This document shows positions 1 to 6,350 of a DNA stretch of 7,063 nucleotides, piece after piece. The position numbers and the translations under genes are program-made. Position 1 is the stretch's first letter. Each line of letters begins with the position of its first letter. The DNA is from an uncultured Lysobacter sp. (GTDB taxonomy: Bacteria; Pseudomonadota; Gammaproteobacteria; Xanthomonadales; Xanthomonadaceae), in assembly GCA_902805755.1 (NCBI GenBank), contig CADCUA010000408.1, positions 1-7,063 of the forward strand, read 5' to 3'. The notes under the pieces are model-generated. The model worked only from the letters and a program-made list of their open reading frames with translations, did no database searches and was not told the origin of the DNA.

Positions 1-1296
1 CAGTCCGGCTTCGGCAACGAGTTCGCGACCGAAGCCGTGCCGGGCACGTTGCCGGTCGGCCGCAACTCGCCGCAGCGCGTCGCGCACGGGCTGTATGCCG
101 AGCAGATCTCCGGCACCGCGTTCACCGCGCCGCGTGCGGAGAACCGTCGCAGCTGGTTGTACCGGATCCGCCCGGCGGCGATGCACGGTCCGTTCTCGCG
201 TTACGAAGGCCCGGCCGCGCGCACGCTGCACAGTGATTTCAGCAGCGGCCCGGTCAGCCCGGACCAGATGCGCTGGAGCCCGCTGCCTATGCCCGAAGAC
301 GGGGCGGTGGATTTCGTCGATGGCTTGTTCACGATGGCCGGCAACGGCTGCCCGGCCGCGCAAAACGGCATCGGCGTGCACCTGTATGCGGCGAACCGCA
401 ACATGCAGGGACGGTACTTCTACGATGCCGACGGCGAGCTTCTGATCGTGCCGCAGCTCGGGCGCCTGCACATCGAAACCGAGCTGGGCGTGGTGGAGGT
501 CGAGCCGCAGGAAATCGCGGTGATCCCGCGCGGCATCCGCTTCAGCGTGTCGCTGCCCGATGGACAGGCGCGTGGCTACATCTGCGAGAACTTCGGTGCG
601 TTCATGCGCCTGCCCGATCTCGGGCCGATCGGCAGCAACGGGCTGGCGAACCCGCGCGATTTCCTCACGCCGAACGCCGCGTTCGAGGATCGCGAAGGCG
701 AGTTTGAACTGATCGCGAAGTTCCAGGGCCATCTGTGGCGCGCGGACATCCAGCACTCGCCGCTGGACGTGGTCGGCTGGCATGGCAACCACGTGCCGTA
801 CAAGTACGACCTGCGCCACTTCAACACGATCGGTTCGATCAGCTTCGATCATCCCGACCCGTCCATCTTCCTTGTCCTCACCAGCCCCAGCGACACGCCG
901 GGCGTGGGCAACATGGACTTCGTGATCTTCCCGCCGCGCTGGCTGGTCGCGCAGGACACGTTCCGTCCACCGTGGTTCCACCGCAACATCGCCAGCGAGT
1001 TCATGGGCCTGATCCATGGCGTGTATGACGCGAAGGCGGAAGGCTTCGCTCCAGGCGGCTGCTCGTTGCACAACTCGATGACCGGGCACGGGCCGGACGC
1101 GGCGACGTTCGAGAAAGCGTCGAACGCGGACCTCAGCAAACCGGACGTGGTGCGCGAGACGATGGCTTTCATGTTCGAGGCGCGCGCGGTCATCCGGCCC
1201 ACGCAGCAGGCGGTCGATGCCGCGCACCGGCAACGCGATTACCAGGCCTGCTGGGCGGGGCTTCGCAAGCACTTCGACGGCGCTGCGCCACGCTGA
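1..1296 (+). CDS. hmgA: Homogentisate 1,2-dioxygenase, 5'-truncated by window edge
   Basis: This cytoplasmic non-haem Fe(II) enzyme opens the ring of homogentisate with O2 to give maleylacetoacetate, in tyrosine/phenylalanine catabolism. The frame is open from base 1 and begins [11 protein letters not shown], matching the family N-terminus just after the start, so only about 5-10 residues are missing. The GTG at base 37 is internal. Counting from base 1, the iron ligands are His327 (in WFHRN), Glu333 (SEFMG) and His363 (GHGPD), with the active-site bases His284 (FDHPDPS) and His357 (SLHNS). Each falls exactly 8 residues below the human HGD numbering (335, 341, 371, 292, 365). About 431 residues are visible and the C-terminus is complete (CWAGLRKHF), ending at TGA 1294-1296. 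No frameshift or missing motif is seen. The partner genes hppD, maiA and fahA are not downstream; anything upstream is outside the window. Confidence 0.97.
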   Translation, partial: QSGFGNEFATEAVPGTLPVGRNSPQRVAHGLYAEQISGTAFTAPRAENRRSWLYRIRPAAMHGPFSRYEGPAARTLHSDFSSGPVSPDQMRWSPLPMPEDGAVDFVDGLFTMAGNGCPAAQNGIGVHLYAANRNMQGRYFYDADGELLIVPQLGRLHIETELGVVEVEPQEIAVIPRGIRFSVSLPDGQARGYICENFGAFMRLPDLGPIGSNGLANPRDFLTPNAAFEDREGEFELIAKFQGHLWRADIQHSPLDVVGWHGNHVPYKYDLRHFNTIGSISFDHPDPSIFLVLTSPSDTPGVGNMDFVIFPPRWLVAQDTFRPPWFHRNIASEFMGLIHGVYDAKAEGFAPGGCSLHNSMTGHGPDAATFEKASNADLSKPDVVRETMAFMFEARAVIRPTQQAVDAAHRQRDYQACWAGLRKHFDGAAPR

Positions 1297-1354
1297 GGCT
1301 TCGCGGCATGTTCATCACCGACGCATAAGCCTGCGCGTTCGCAATCAACGCAGG
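1296..1354 (+). promoter_or_regulatory. Competing inverted repeats before the lipoprotein start
   Basis: In the 65-bp gap after hmgA, AGGCTT (1296-1301) can pair with AAGCCT (1327-1332), and CCTGCG (1330-1335) can pair with CGCAGG (1349-1354). The two stems share bases 1330-1332, so they exclude each other. The second stem includes AGG of the Shine-Dalgarno AGGA (1352-1355), which lies 6 nt before the ATG at 1362. This could hide the ribosome site or simply be chance pairing in GC-rich DNA. No U-tract follows either stem, so this does not look like an intrinsic terminator. Confidence 0.3.
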
Positions 1355-1361
1355 ACCGTCG

Positions 1362-2027
1362 ATGAACAAGCTCGTTCCACTGCTCGTGATCGCGCTGGCC
1401 GCATGCAGCGCGCAGCCGCCGGCCGCTCCTGAAACAGGCGCTGCATCGGCGCCAACAGCGGGCGAGGGCGCTGCGCCATCGGCCACCCCGGCAACAGGCG
1501 AGGCACCTGCGTCGGCAGCCACCGGTCCCGACACCCCGGGCGCGTCGCCCGTGTTAGCGCCGGATCCGTTGGCAGGCGATGAGCCACTGGCGCGCGCAAA
1601 CGGCTACGGCAATCTGAGCATCGGCATGACGGTCGAAGAAGCTCGCAAGGCGTGGGGCGGAGACCTGGTCGGCGACGAGGTGCTGCCCGACAACTGCGCC
1701 TACCTGCGCCCGGTGTGGGCGAAAACGGGCGCAGAGTTCGGCCTCATGTTCGAGGGCGGCCGCTTCGTGCGCTACGACATCGGGCATGACCGCGAACTTG
1801 CGCCGGGTGGCGGCAAGGTGGGCATGACGCGCGCTCAGATCGAGGCGCTGTATCCCGGTCGCGTCACGGCGCAGCCGCACGAGTACGTCAAGGGCGCGCA
1901 CTACCTGCGCGTTCCCTCGCCCGGTGCGGCAGGCATCCTCGTGTTCGAGACCGATGCGCAGGGCCGCGTGACACGCTGGCGCGCGGGGCAGGCGCCGCAG
2001 GTCGATTACGTCGAAGGTTGCAGCTGA
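1362..2027 (+). CDS. Putative lipoprotein with duplicated BamE-like half-domains
   Basis: This 221-residue protein is probably exported and lipidated; its function is unknown. Residues 1-14 form a short signal peptide with lipobox LAAC, giving Cys15 as the acylated residue. Ser at +2 (not Asp) fits transport to the outer membrane. Residues 16-78 are a Pro/Ala/Gly/Thr-rich linker. The folded part has two similar halves, residues 84-140 and 150-207. Each runs GMT, a helix-like stretch, YLR, then a hydrophobic strand ending in FE, then GR-(F/V)-x-R-aromatic. The GMT-helix start recalls the SmpA/OmlA (BamE) fold, but this is a pattern match only. Cys112 and Cys220 could form a disulfide across the domain. 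An AGGA 6 nt upstream supports the ATG at 1362. From memory (unverified), similar Xanthomonadaceae proteins are auto-named 'lectin'; nothing seen here shows sugar binding. It lies 65 bp after hmgA on the same strand and may be read through from it. Confidence 0.88.
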   Translation: MNKLVPLLVIALAACSAQPPAAPETGAASAPTAGEGAAPSATPATGEAPASAATGPDTPGASPVLAPDPLAGDEPLARANGYGNLSIGMTVEEARKAWGGDLVGDEVLPDNCAYLRPVWAKTGAEFGLMFEGGRFVRYDIGHDRELAPGGGKVGMTRAQIEALYPGRVTAQPHEYVKGAHYLRVPSPGAAGILVFETDAQGRVTRWRAGQAPQVDYVEGCS

Positions 2028-2313
2028 GGCATAGGCAGGCATTGCGTTGCGCGTCGGGCAACCCTTGTCCGCGCCGCCGATGGACAGGGCGGCCGGCGCT
2101 GCATGGACAGCGATGTCGTAATGACGTGGTTTGCCTCCGCGACCTTGCATGCCGACCCGGCTGTTACGCTTCGGTCGATTCTCCGGTCCACCCGTCCGGG
2201 AAGCCGGTTGTCGTCACGGCATGCCGCACGGCATTGGCAATGCGTTGACGCGACCGGCTGGACACTCGACCGGACGTGCCTGAACCGGCTTTCCGCCACA
2301 AGGAACCACCCCG
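2028..2313. other. Non-coding gap before the calcium antiporter gene
   Basis: This 286-bp stretch holds no convincing gene; the short open frames in it lack ribosome sites and mostly overlap its neighbours. A stem of CCC-TGTCC (2062-2070, with one bulged T) against GGACA-GGG (2082-2089) stands 35 nt after the lipoprotein stop. It has no T-run, so it could be a weak or Rho-assisted end of transcript at most. A perfect 10-bp palindrome CGGCATGCCG lies at 2217-2226, and a small hairpin GCATT-GGC-AATGC at 2231-2243. The 10-mer GCGTTGACGC at 2242-2251 recurs in reverse orientation before nhaA. A weak extended -10-like TGTTACGCT is at 2162-2170 without a matching -35. I could not place a confident promoter, although one for the following gene is expected here. 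Confidence 0.5.
2300..2304 (+). promoter_or_regulatory. Ribosome binding site of the calcium antiporter gene
   Basis: AAGGA ends 9 nt before the ATG at 2314. It favours that start over the in-frame ATG at 2332, which has no comparable purine-rich site. Confidence 0.75.
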
Positions 2314-3267
2314 ATGCTTGAAGCCAGCGGCATGTTCGTCCTCGGCCTGGTGCTGCTCGCACTGGGCGGCGACTCGATCGTCAAAGGCGCGTCCGGTCTC
2401 GGCCAGCGCGCGGGGCTGTCGCCATTCGCGATCGGCCTGTTGCTGGTGGCATTCGCCACGTCGCTGCCGGAGCTGGCGGTCAATGCGCATGCGCTCGCCA
2501 CCGGGCAGGCCTCGCTGGCGCTGGGCAATGCGGTGGGCAGCAATGTCGCGAACATCGGGCTGACGCTAGGCGCCGCCGCGTTGTTCGCGCCGATCGCCGT
2601 GGGCTGGCACGCGCTGAAGCCGCTGTGGCTGGTGCTGGTGCTGGGCACGGTGGCGTTGATCGTGTTCGGGCTGGACGGCGCGATCTCGCAGTTCGAAGGC
2701 GTGTTGATGCTGGTGGCGTTCGTCGCCGTGGTCGTGTTCGCGCTGTCGCGTTCGCGCAACGAATCGCCAGAGCTGCGCGAGGAGATCGAGGCGTTCGCGC
2801 GCACCAGCACCGACCTTGTGCAGAACCTGCTGCGCGTCGCGCTCGCGATTGCGCTGCTGTATTACGGCTCGCGCCTGGTGGTGCGCGGCGCCCCGCAGAT
2901 CGGCGAGGCGATCGGCCTGTCGCCCGTGCTGATGGGCCTGTTGCCGGTCGCGATCGGCACCGCATTGCCGGAAGTGGCGGCGGCGATCGCGGCGGCGCGG
3001 CGCGGGCAGGGCGATATCGTCGCCGGCCACGTGCTCGGCTCCAGCCTGTTCAACCTGCTGTTCGTGATCGGCGGCATGGCCGCGCTCGATGCACTCGCCA
3101 TGCCGCGCTCGTTCCTGCGCATGGAGCTGCCCGCGGCGCTCGCGTTCGCAATGATGCTGTATCCGGTGCTGCGCGGCGATCTGCGTGTCAGCAAGGGCGA
3201 GGGCGGGTTGCTGCTCGTTGCTTTCGCGGCGTGGGTGGCCTTCGAACTGCTGCTGATCAACCGCTGA
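2314..3267 (+). CDS. Calcium/sodium antiporter (CaCA family, YrbG-like)
   Basis: This inner-membrane secondary transporter of the Ca2+:cation antiporter superfamily most likely exports Ca2+ in exchange for Na+. The 317 residues are close to E. coli YrbG (about 325). The two inverted alpha-repeats are clear. Alpha-1 has ATSLPEL (Glu53) and GNAVGSN (71-77) ending in Asn80; alpha-2 has IGTALPE (Glu220) and GHVLGSSLFN (238-247). The Glu-to-Ser spacing of 23 and Glu-to-Asn spacing of 27 are the same in both repeats (Glu53/Ser76/Asn80 and Glu220/Ser243/Asn247), as expected for the cation site known from NCX_Mj (Glu54/Ser77/Asn81 and Glu213/Ser236/Asp240). About ten hydrophobic segments are seen, with a charged loop at residues 145-170 between the halves. 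The alpha-2 motif is slightly unusual: His239 and Ser244 stand where Asn is common. It lies 64 bp upstream of nhaA on the same strand. The true exchanged ion (Na+, K+ or H+) cannot be read from sequence. Confidence 0.93.
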   Translation: MLEASGMFVLGLVLLALGGDSIVKGASGLGQRAGLSPFAIGLLLVAFATSLPELAVNAHALATGQASLALGNAVGSNVANIGLTLGAAALFAPIAVGWHALKPLWLVLVLGTVALIVFGLDGAISQFEGVLMLVAFVAVVVFALSRSRNESPELREEIEAFARTSTDLVQNLLRVALAIALLYYGSRLVVRGAPQIGEAIGLSPVLMGLLPVAIGTALPEVAAAIAAARRGQGDIVAGHVLGSSLFNLLFVIGGMAALDALAMPRSFLRMELPAALAFAMMLYPVLRGDLRVSKGEGGLLLVAFAAWVAFELLLINR

Positions 3268-3278
3268 CGCGGCGTCAG
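3264..3278. repeat. 15-bp dyad CTGACGC-G-GCGTCAG, possible operator
   Basis: Two perfect 7-bp arms flank one base, overlapping the stop codon of the calcium antiporter gene. The centre (3271) lies about 61 bp before the predicted nhaA transcription start, a classic place for an activator. A further GCGTCA half-site is at 3301-3306. As RNA it could also fold as a 6-bp stem with a 3-nt loop. No T-run follows, so it is not an intrinsic terminator. GCGTCA also occurs several times inside coding sequence, so the half-site alone is not special. Confidence 0.35.
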
Positions 3279-3319
3279 TCGGGCACGGTCGCGCACAAAA
3301 GCGTCAACGCGCCGCGACC

Positions 3320-3332
3320 TATACTAGGCGGA
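3320..3332 (+). promoter_or_regulatory. Promoter -10 box of nhaA, leaderless transcript predicted
   Basis: TATACT at 3320-3325 matches TATAAT in five of six positions and stands out in GC-rich DNA. With the usual 6-7 nt spacing, transcription would start at or within a base of the ATG at 3332, giving an mRNA with essentially no leader. The preceding C (CTATACT) and the lack of a recognisable -35 element (AAAAGC at 17-bp spacing) resemble promoters favoured by sigma-S (RpoS). The AGG at 3326-3328 is only 3 nt from the ATG, too close for a normal Shine-Dalgarno site. Confidence 0.6.
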
Positions 3333-4564
3333 TGAATCCTTCATCCCCTGATACGGCGCCATTGCCGACCCGGGCGCTGCACGCATTGAGCGAATTTTTC
3401 CGGCTTGAAGCCGCTGGCGGCATTCTGCTGATCGTGGCGGCCGCGTTCGCACTGGTCGCCGCGAACTCGCCGTTCGAAAGTCTGTACGAAGCGTTCCGCC
3501 AGGTGCCGGTGCACGTGCGCGTAGGCGCACTCGAGATCGCCAAGCCGCTGCTGCTGTGGATCAACGACGGGCTGATGGCGATCTTCTTCCTACTGGTCGC
3601 GCTGGAGATCAAGCGCGAAGCGCTGACCGGCCAGCTCGCCGGCCGCGACCGGCTGGTGCTGCCGCTGGTGTGCGCGGTCGCCGGCGTCATCGTCCCGGCG
3701 TTGCTGTTCACGCTGCTCAACCGCAGTGACGCGGCCGCGATGCGCGGCTGGGCGGTGCCGACCGCGACCGACATCGCGTTCGCGCTTGGCGTGCTCGCGC
3801 TGCTGGGCTCGCGCGTGCCGGTCGCGATGAAGCTGCTGCTGTCGACGATCGCGGTGGTCGATGACCTGATCGCGATCCTGATCATCGCGATCTTCTATTC
3901 GCATGGCATGTCGCTGGGCGCACTGGCGTGGGCGGGCGCGGCGCTGGCGGCGATGTGGCTGATCAACCGCCGTGGCGTCACCGCGCTGACGCCCTATCTG
4001 CTGCTCGGCGTGGTGTTGTGGGTGTGCGTGCTGAAGTCGGGCGTGCACGCAACGCTTGCCGGCGTGGCGACGGGATTGATGATTCCGCACGTGGACCCGA
4101 ACAACCGCATACCGGACGAGATCGAGCATTCGCCGCTTGAACATCTCGAGCACGCGCTGCACCCGTGGGTGGCGTACGCGATCCTGCCGCTGTTCGCGTT
4201 CGTCAACGCCGGCCTCGTGCTCGACGGCATCAGCATGGAATCGCTGGGCGCGGCGCTGCCGGTGGGCATCGTGCTGGGCCTGGTGCTGGGCAAGCCGATC
4301 GGCATCGTGTCGGCCGCGCTGCTGATGCGTGCGCTGGGCTGGGCGCGTTTTCCGGAAGGCATGAACGTGCGCGCGCTCGTGGGGCTCGGGCTGCTGTGCG
4401 GCATCGGCTTCACGATGAGCCTGTTCATCGCTTCGCTCGCCTACCAGGATCGCGCGGTGTATGACGCCGCGGTGCTCGGCATCCTGGCCGCGTCCGTCAT
4501 CGCCGCGCTGGTGGGGCTGGCCTGGCTGCGCGCGGTGCTGCCCGCGCGCGCGGAAGCGGGCTGA
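3332..4564 (+). CDS. nhaA: Na+/H+ antiporter NhaA
   Basis: NhaA is an inner-membrane antiporter that expels Na+ (or Li+) in exchange for two H+, giving salt and alkaline pH tolerance. The family hallmarks are all present: TATDIAFALG with Asp147 (E. coli Asp133), AVVDDL with Asp177/Asp178 (the ion-binding Asp163/Asp164), GVHATLAG with His239 (pH-response His225), GKPIGI with Lys311 (Lys300), and the near C-terminal GIGFTMSLFIA. The first three align at a constant offset of 14 residues. Length is 410 residues against 388 in E. coli; the extra residues are mainly a hydrophilic N-terminus and a short C-terminal tail. The ATG at 3332 has no usable ribosome site and seems to be read from a leaderless mRNA. 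An in-frame TTG at 3362 is the main alternative and has no better site. It lies 64 bp after the calcium antiporter and one base before the SDR gene. No nhaR-like regulator is visible. Confidence 0.96.
   Translation: MNPSSPDTAPLPTRALHALSEFFRLEAAGGILLIVAAAFALVAANSPFESLYEAFRQVPVHVRVGALEIAKPLLLWINDGLMAIFFLLVALEIKREALTGQLAGRDRLVLPLVCAVAGVIVPALLFTLLNRSDAAAMRGWAVPTATDIAFALGVLALLGSRVPVAMKLLLSTIAVVDDLIAILIIAIFYSHGMSLGALAWAGAALAAMWLINRRGVTALTPYLLLGVVLWVCVLKSGVHATLAGVATGLMIPHVDPNNRIPDEIEHSPLEHLEHALHPWVAYAILPLFAFVNAGLVLDGISMESLGAALPVGIVLGLVLGKPIGIVSAALLMRALGWARFPEGMNVRALVGLGLLCGIGFTMSLFIASLAYQDRAVYDAAVLGILAASVIAALVGLAWLRAVLPARAEAG
4552..4556 (+). promoter_or_regulatory. Ribosome binding site of the SDR gene inside nhaA
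   Basis: GGAAG lies within the last codons of nhaA, 9 nt before the ATG at 4566. With the Rossmann motif beginning only four residues after that ATG, it fixes the start at 4566 rather than the in-frame ATG at 4461. Confidence 0.6.
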
Positions 4565-4565
4565 C

Positions 4566-5438
4566 ATGCGCCACGCGCTGGTGTTCGGCGGCAGCGGCCA
4601 GATCGGCCAGCCCCTGCTGGTGCGGTTGCGGCGCGAAGGCTGGCGCGTCACCGCGGTGTCGCGCGAGCTGCGCGCGGACGAGCCGGGGCTGCACTGGCTG
4701 CACGGTGACCTGGGCGACTGTGCATCGCTGCCCTCGCAGGTGGATGCGATCTTCAGCTGCGGGCCGCTCGATGCGTTCGCGCAGTGGTATGCGCGGTGCG
4801 ACCTGCAGTGCGCGCGCGTGGTCGCATTCGGATCCACCAGTCTGGAAACCAAGCGCGAGTCGGCCGATCCTGCCGAGCGCGAACTCGCGATGCGCCTGCT
4901 TCGCGCCGAGACGCAGGTGCTAGATCGCGCGAACGAGCGCGGCGTCGCGGCGACGTTGCTGCGGCCCACGCTGGTCTACGGCGCCGGTCGCGACGCCACG
5001 TTGACGCGCATCGCGCAGCTGGCGCTGCGCTGGCGGTATTTCCCGCTGCCGCGCCGTGCGCTGGGCCTGCGCCAGCCGGTGCATGTGGATGATCTCGCGC
5101 GCGCGGCCCAGGCCTGCCTGCACTCGCCGGCCAGCCACGGGCAGGTGTACGCATTGCCCGGTGGCGAGACGCTGCCCTATCGCGACATGGTCGGGCGCGT
5201 GCTGGCGGTGGTGAAGCCGCGCCCGCGACTGGTGGAGCTGCCGTCGCCGCTGTTCGCACTCGCGCTTGCCGCCGCACGGCGCAGCGGACGTGGCGGCGCG
5301 GCGGGGCTGGGCGACGCGGCGGTGCAGCGCATGCGCACCGACCTGGTGTTCGACATCGAACCCGCGCGCCGTGATCTCGGCTACGCGCCGCGCATGTTCC
5401 GGCCGACCGCGGCGATGTTCGATCCGCCACCGGCCTGA
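4566..5438 (+). CDS. Atypical SDR-family NAD(P)-binding protein (epimerase-like)
   Basis: This is a 290-residue cytoplasmic protein of the extended/atypical short-chain dehydrogenase group, related to NAD-dependent nucleotide-sugar epimerases; its substrate is unknown. The dinucleotide-binding motif is FGGSGQIG at residues 7-14. GDL (47-49) resembles the adenine-contacting position. FGSTS (88-92) is the strand carrying the catalytic Ser. LRPTLVYGAGRD (132-143) and QPVHVDDLARA (170-180) are typical of the extended family. The YxxxK catalytic pair is not found after FGSTS: that stretch reads LETKRES then ADPAERELAMRL. It may therefore work as a reductase with a different mechanism, or only bind cofactor. 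The start is one base after the nhaA stop (TGA-C-ATG), so translation is probably coupled to nhaA. An upstream extension to 4461 would overlap nhaA and add Arg/Ser/Pro-rich sequence without family features. The gene ends 27 bp from a convergent gene. Confidence 0.85.
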   Translation: MRHALVFGGSGQIGQPLLVRLRREGWRVTAVSRELRADEPGLHWLHGDLGDCASLPSQVDAIFSCGPLDAFAQWYARCDLQCARVVAFGSTSLETKRESADPAERELAMRLLRAETQVLDRANERGVAATLLRPTLVYGAGRDATLTRIAQLALRWRYFPLPRRALGLRQPVHVDDLARAAQACLHSPASHGQVYALPGGETLPYRDMVGRVLAVVKPRPRLVELPSPLFALALAAARRSGRGGAAGLGDAAVQRMRTDLVFDIEPARRDLGYAPRMFRPTAAMFDPPPA

Positions 5439-5465
5439 CCCAGCGCGATCACGCCGGCGGCATCT

Positions 5466-6350
5466 TCAACTGTTCGTGCGCGTGCCCGAACGCGCGCGCT
5501 GCAGTGCCCGCAGCGCGATCATCAACACGCCGCCCAGCACCATCGCGCCGCCGATCATCAAGCGCGGTCCGGGGCGGTCGCCCCAGAACGCAACGCCCAG
5601 CCCGATCGCGAGCACCGGTGTGAGCAGCAGCCATGGCGTGACCTGCGCGACCGGGTGGCGCTGCACCAGCACGTAAAAGAGGCCATGCCCCAGCAGCGAC
5701 GCCGCGAACGCCGCGTACGCCGCGCCGGCCCAACCGACCCAGCTCACCTGCGGCAGCCGCGTGATCGCACCCGGCTCGATCACCATGCTCACCGCCAGCA
5801 GCGGCAGCAGGCTGATGATGCCCATCCAGCCCTGCTGGCTGAGCACGTCCAGCCCGCGCAGGTTCTTCATCAGCACCGCACCGAGCGCGAGGAAGAACGC
5901 GGAGATCAGCATCAGCACCAGCGAGGTCGGCTCATCCAGCACCAACGGATCGAAGCCGAGCACCAGCACGCCGGCGAAACTGACTGCGATCGCAAGCCCC
6001 GTGCGCCAGCCGAAGTGCTCGCCGAGCATGAACCAGCCCAGCACCGCGGTCATCGGCACGTAGCTCTGCATGACGATCGCGGGCGATGACAGATCGCCAG
6101 CGAGCTTCAGCGCGGAAAAGCTCAGGCCAAAATGCAGCACGCCCACGCTCAGGCCGACCGCGAGCAGCCGCGGCCACTGGCCCGGCTCGGGCCGCTTCAG
6201 AAATGGCAGCAGCGCCAGCGTGAGGAACGCGAAGCGCACGGCGGTAAACAGGAACGGCGGGATTTCCCGCAGCGCCAGCGCCGAAGTCAGGAAGTTGCCG
6301 GCCCAGGCCAGCACGATGATGGCGACCAGCGCCAGATCGCGCAGCGGCAT
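5466..6350 (-). CDS. EamA-family (DMT superfamily) transporter
   Basis: This is a predicted inner-membrane exporter of 294 residues with about ten transmembrane helices in two EamA repeats (roughly residues 5-137 and 147-285). It is the usual size and resembles the E. coli EamA/YdeD group of cysteine and metabolite exporters. Supporting motifs are LAWAGNFLTSALAL near the N-terminus, PPFLFTAVRF at the second helix, GEHFGW closing repeat 1, and LLTPVLAIGLG plus WGDRPGPR closing repeat 2. The last has Asp where repeat 1 and many relatives have Glu. The substrate cannot be inferred. The start at 6350 forms TGATG with the stop of the upstream Mpo1-like gene, sharing one base. No good Shine-Dalgarno is seen, which supports translation by re-initiation. 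A longer in-frame extension to 6737 only runs antiparallel frames through the Mpo1-like gene and was rejected. Confidence 0.92.
   Translation of the reverse strand: MPLRDLALVAIIVLAWAGNFLTSALALREIPPFLFTAVRFAFLTLALLPFLKRPEPGQWPRLLAVGLSVGVLHFGLSFSALKLAGDLSSPAIVMQSYVPMTAVLGWFMLGEHFGWRTGLAIAVSFAGVLVLGFDPLVLDEPTSLVLMLISAFFLALGAVLMKNLRGLDVLSQQGWMGIISLLPLLAVSMVIEPGAITRLPQVSWVGWAGAAYAAFAASLLGHGLFYVLVQRHPVAQVTPWLLLTPVLAIGLGVAFWGDRPGPRLMIGGAMVLGGVLMIALRALQRARSGTRTNS

Noticed and set aside
37..39. GTG at 37 as the start of hmgA
   Set aside because: The same frame is open to base 1 and encodes the conserved QSGFGNE N-terminal motif, so the gene begins upstream of the window.
1554..2150. Antisense open frame over the lipoprotein gene
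   Set aside because: It has no recognisable motifs or ribosome site; the sense gene has a lipobox, ribosome site and an internal repeat.
2145..2170. TTGCAT ... TACGCT as a promoter for the calcium antiporter
   Set aside because: Spacing is only 14 bp and the -10 matches three of six positions; too weak to call.
2018..2248. Small + strand open frames in the gap before the calcium antiporter
   Set aside because: Composition is Arg/Pro/Cys-rich, there is no ribosome site, and the frames overlap the lipoprotein end; no family was recognised.
4461..4565. Longer SDR protein starting at 4461
   Set aside because: The extra 35 residues overlap nhaA out of frame, are Arg/Ser/Pro-rich shadow sequence, and precede a complete Rossmann start at 4566.
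3590..4969. 459-codon antisense open frame across nhaA and the SDR gene
   Set aside because: It encodes Arg/Gln/His/Asp-rich low-complexity sequence typical of the shadow strand in GC-rich coding DNA, and both sense genes are unmistakable.
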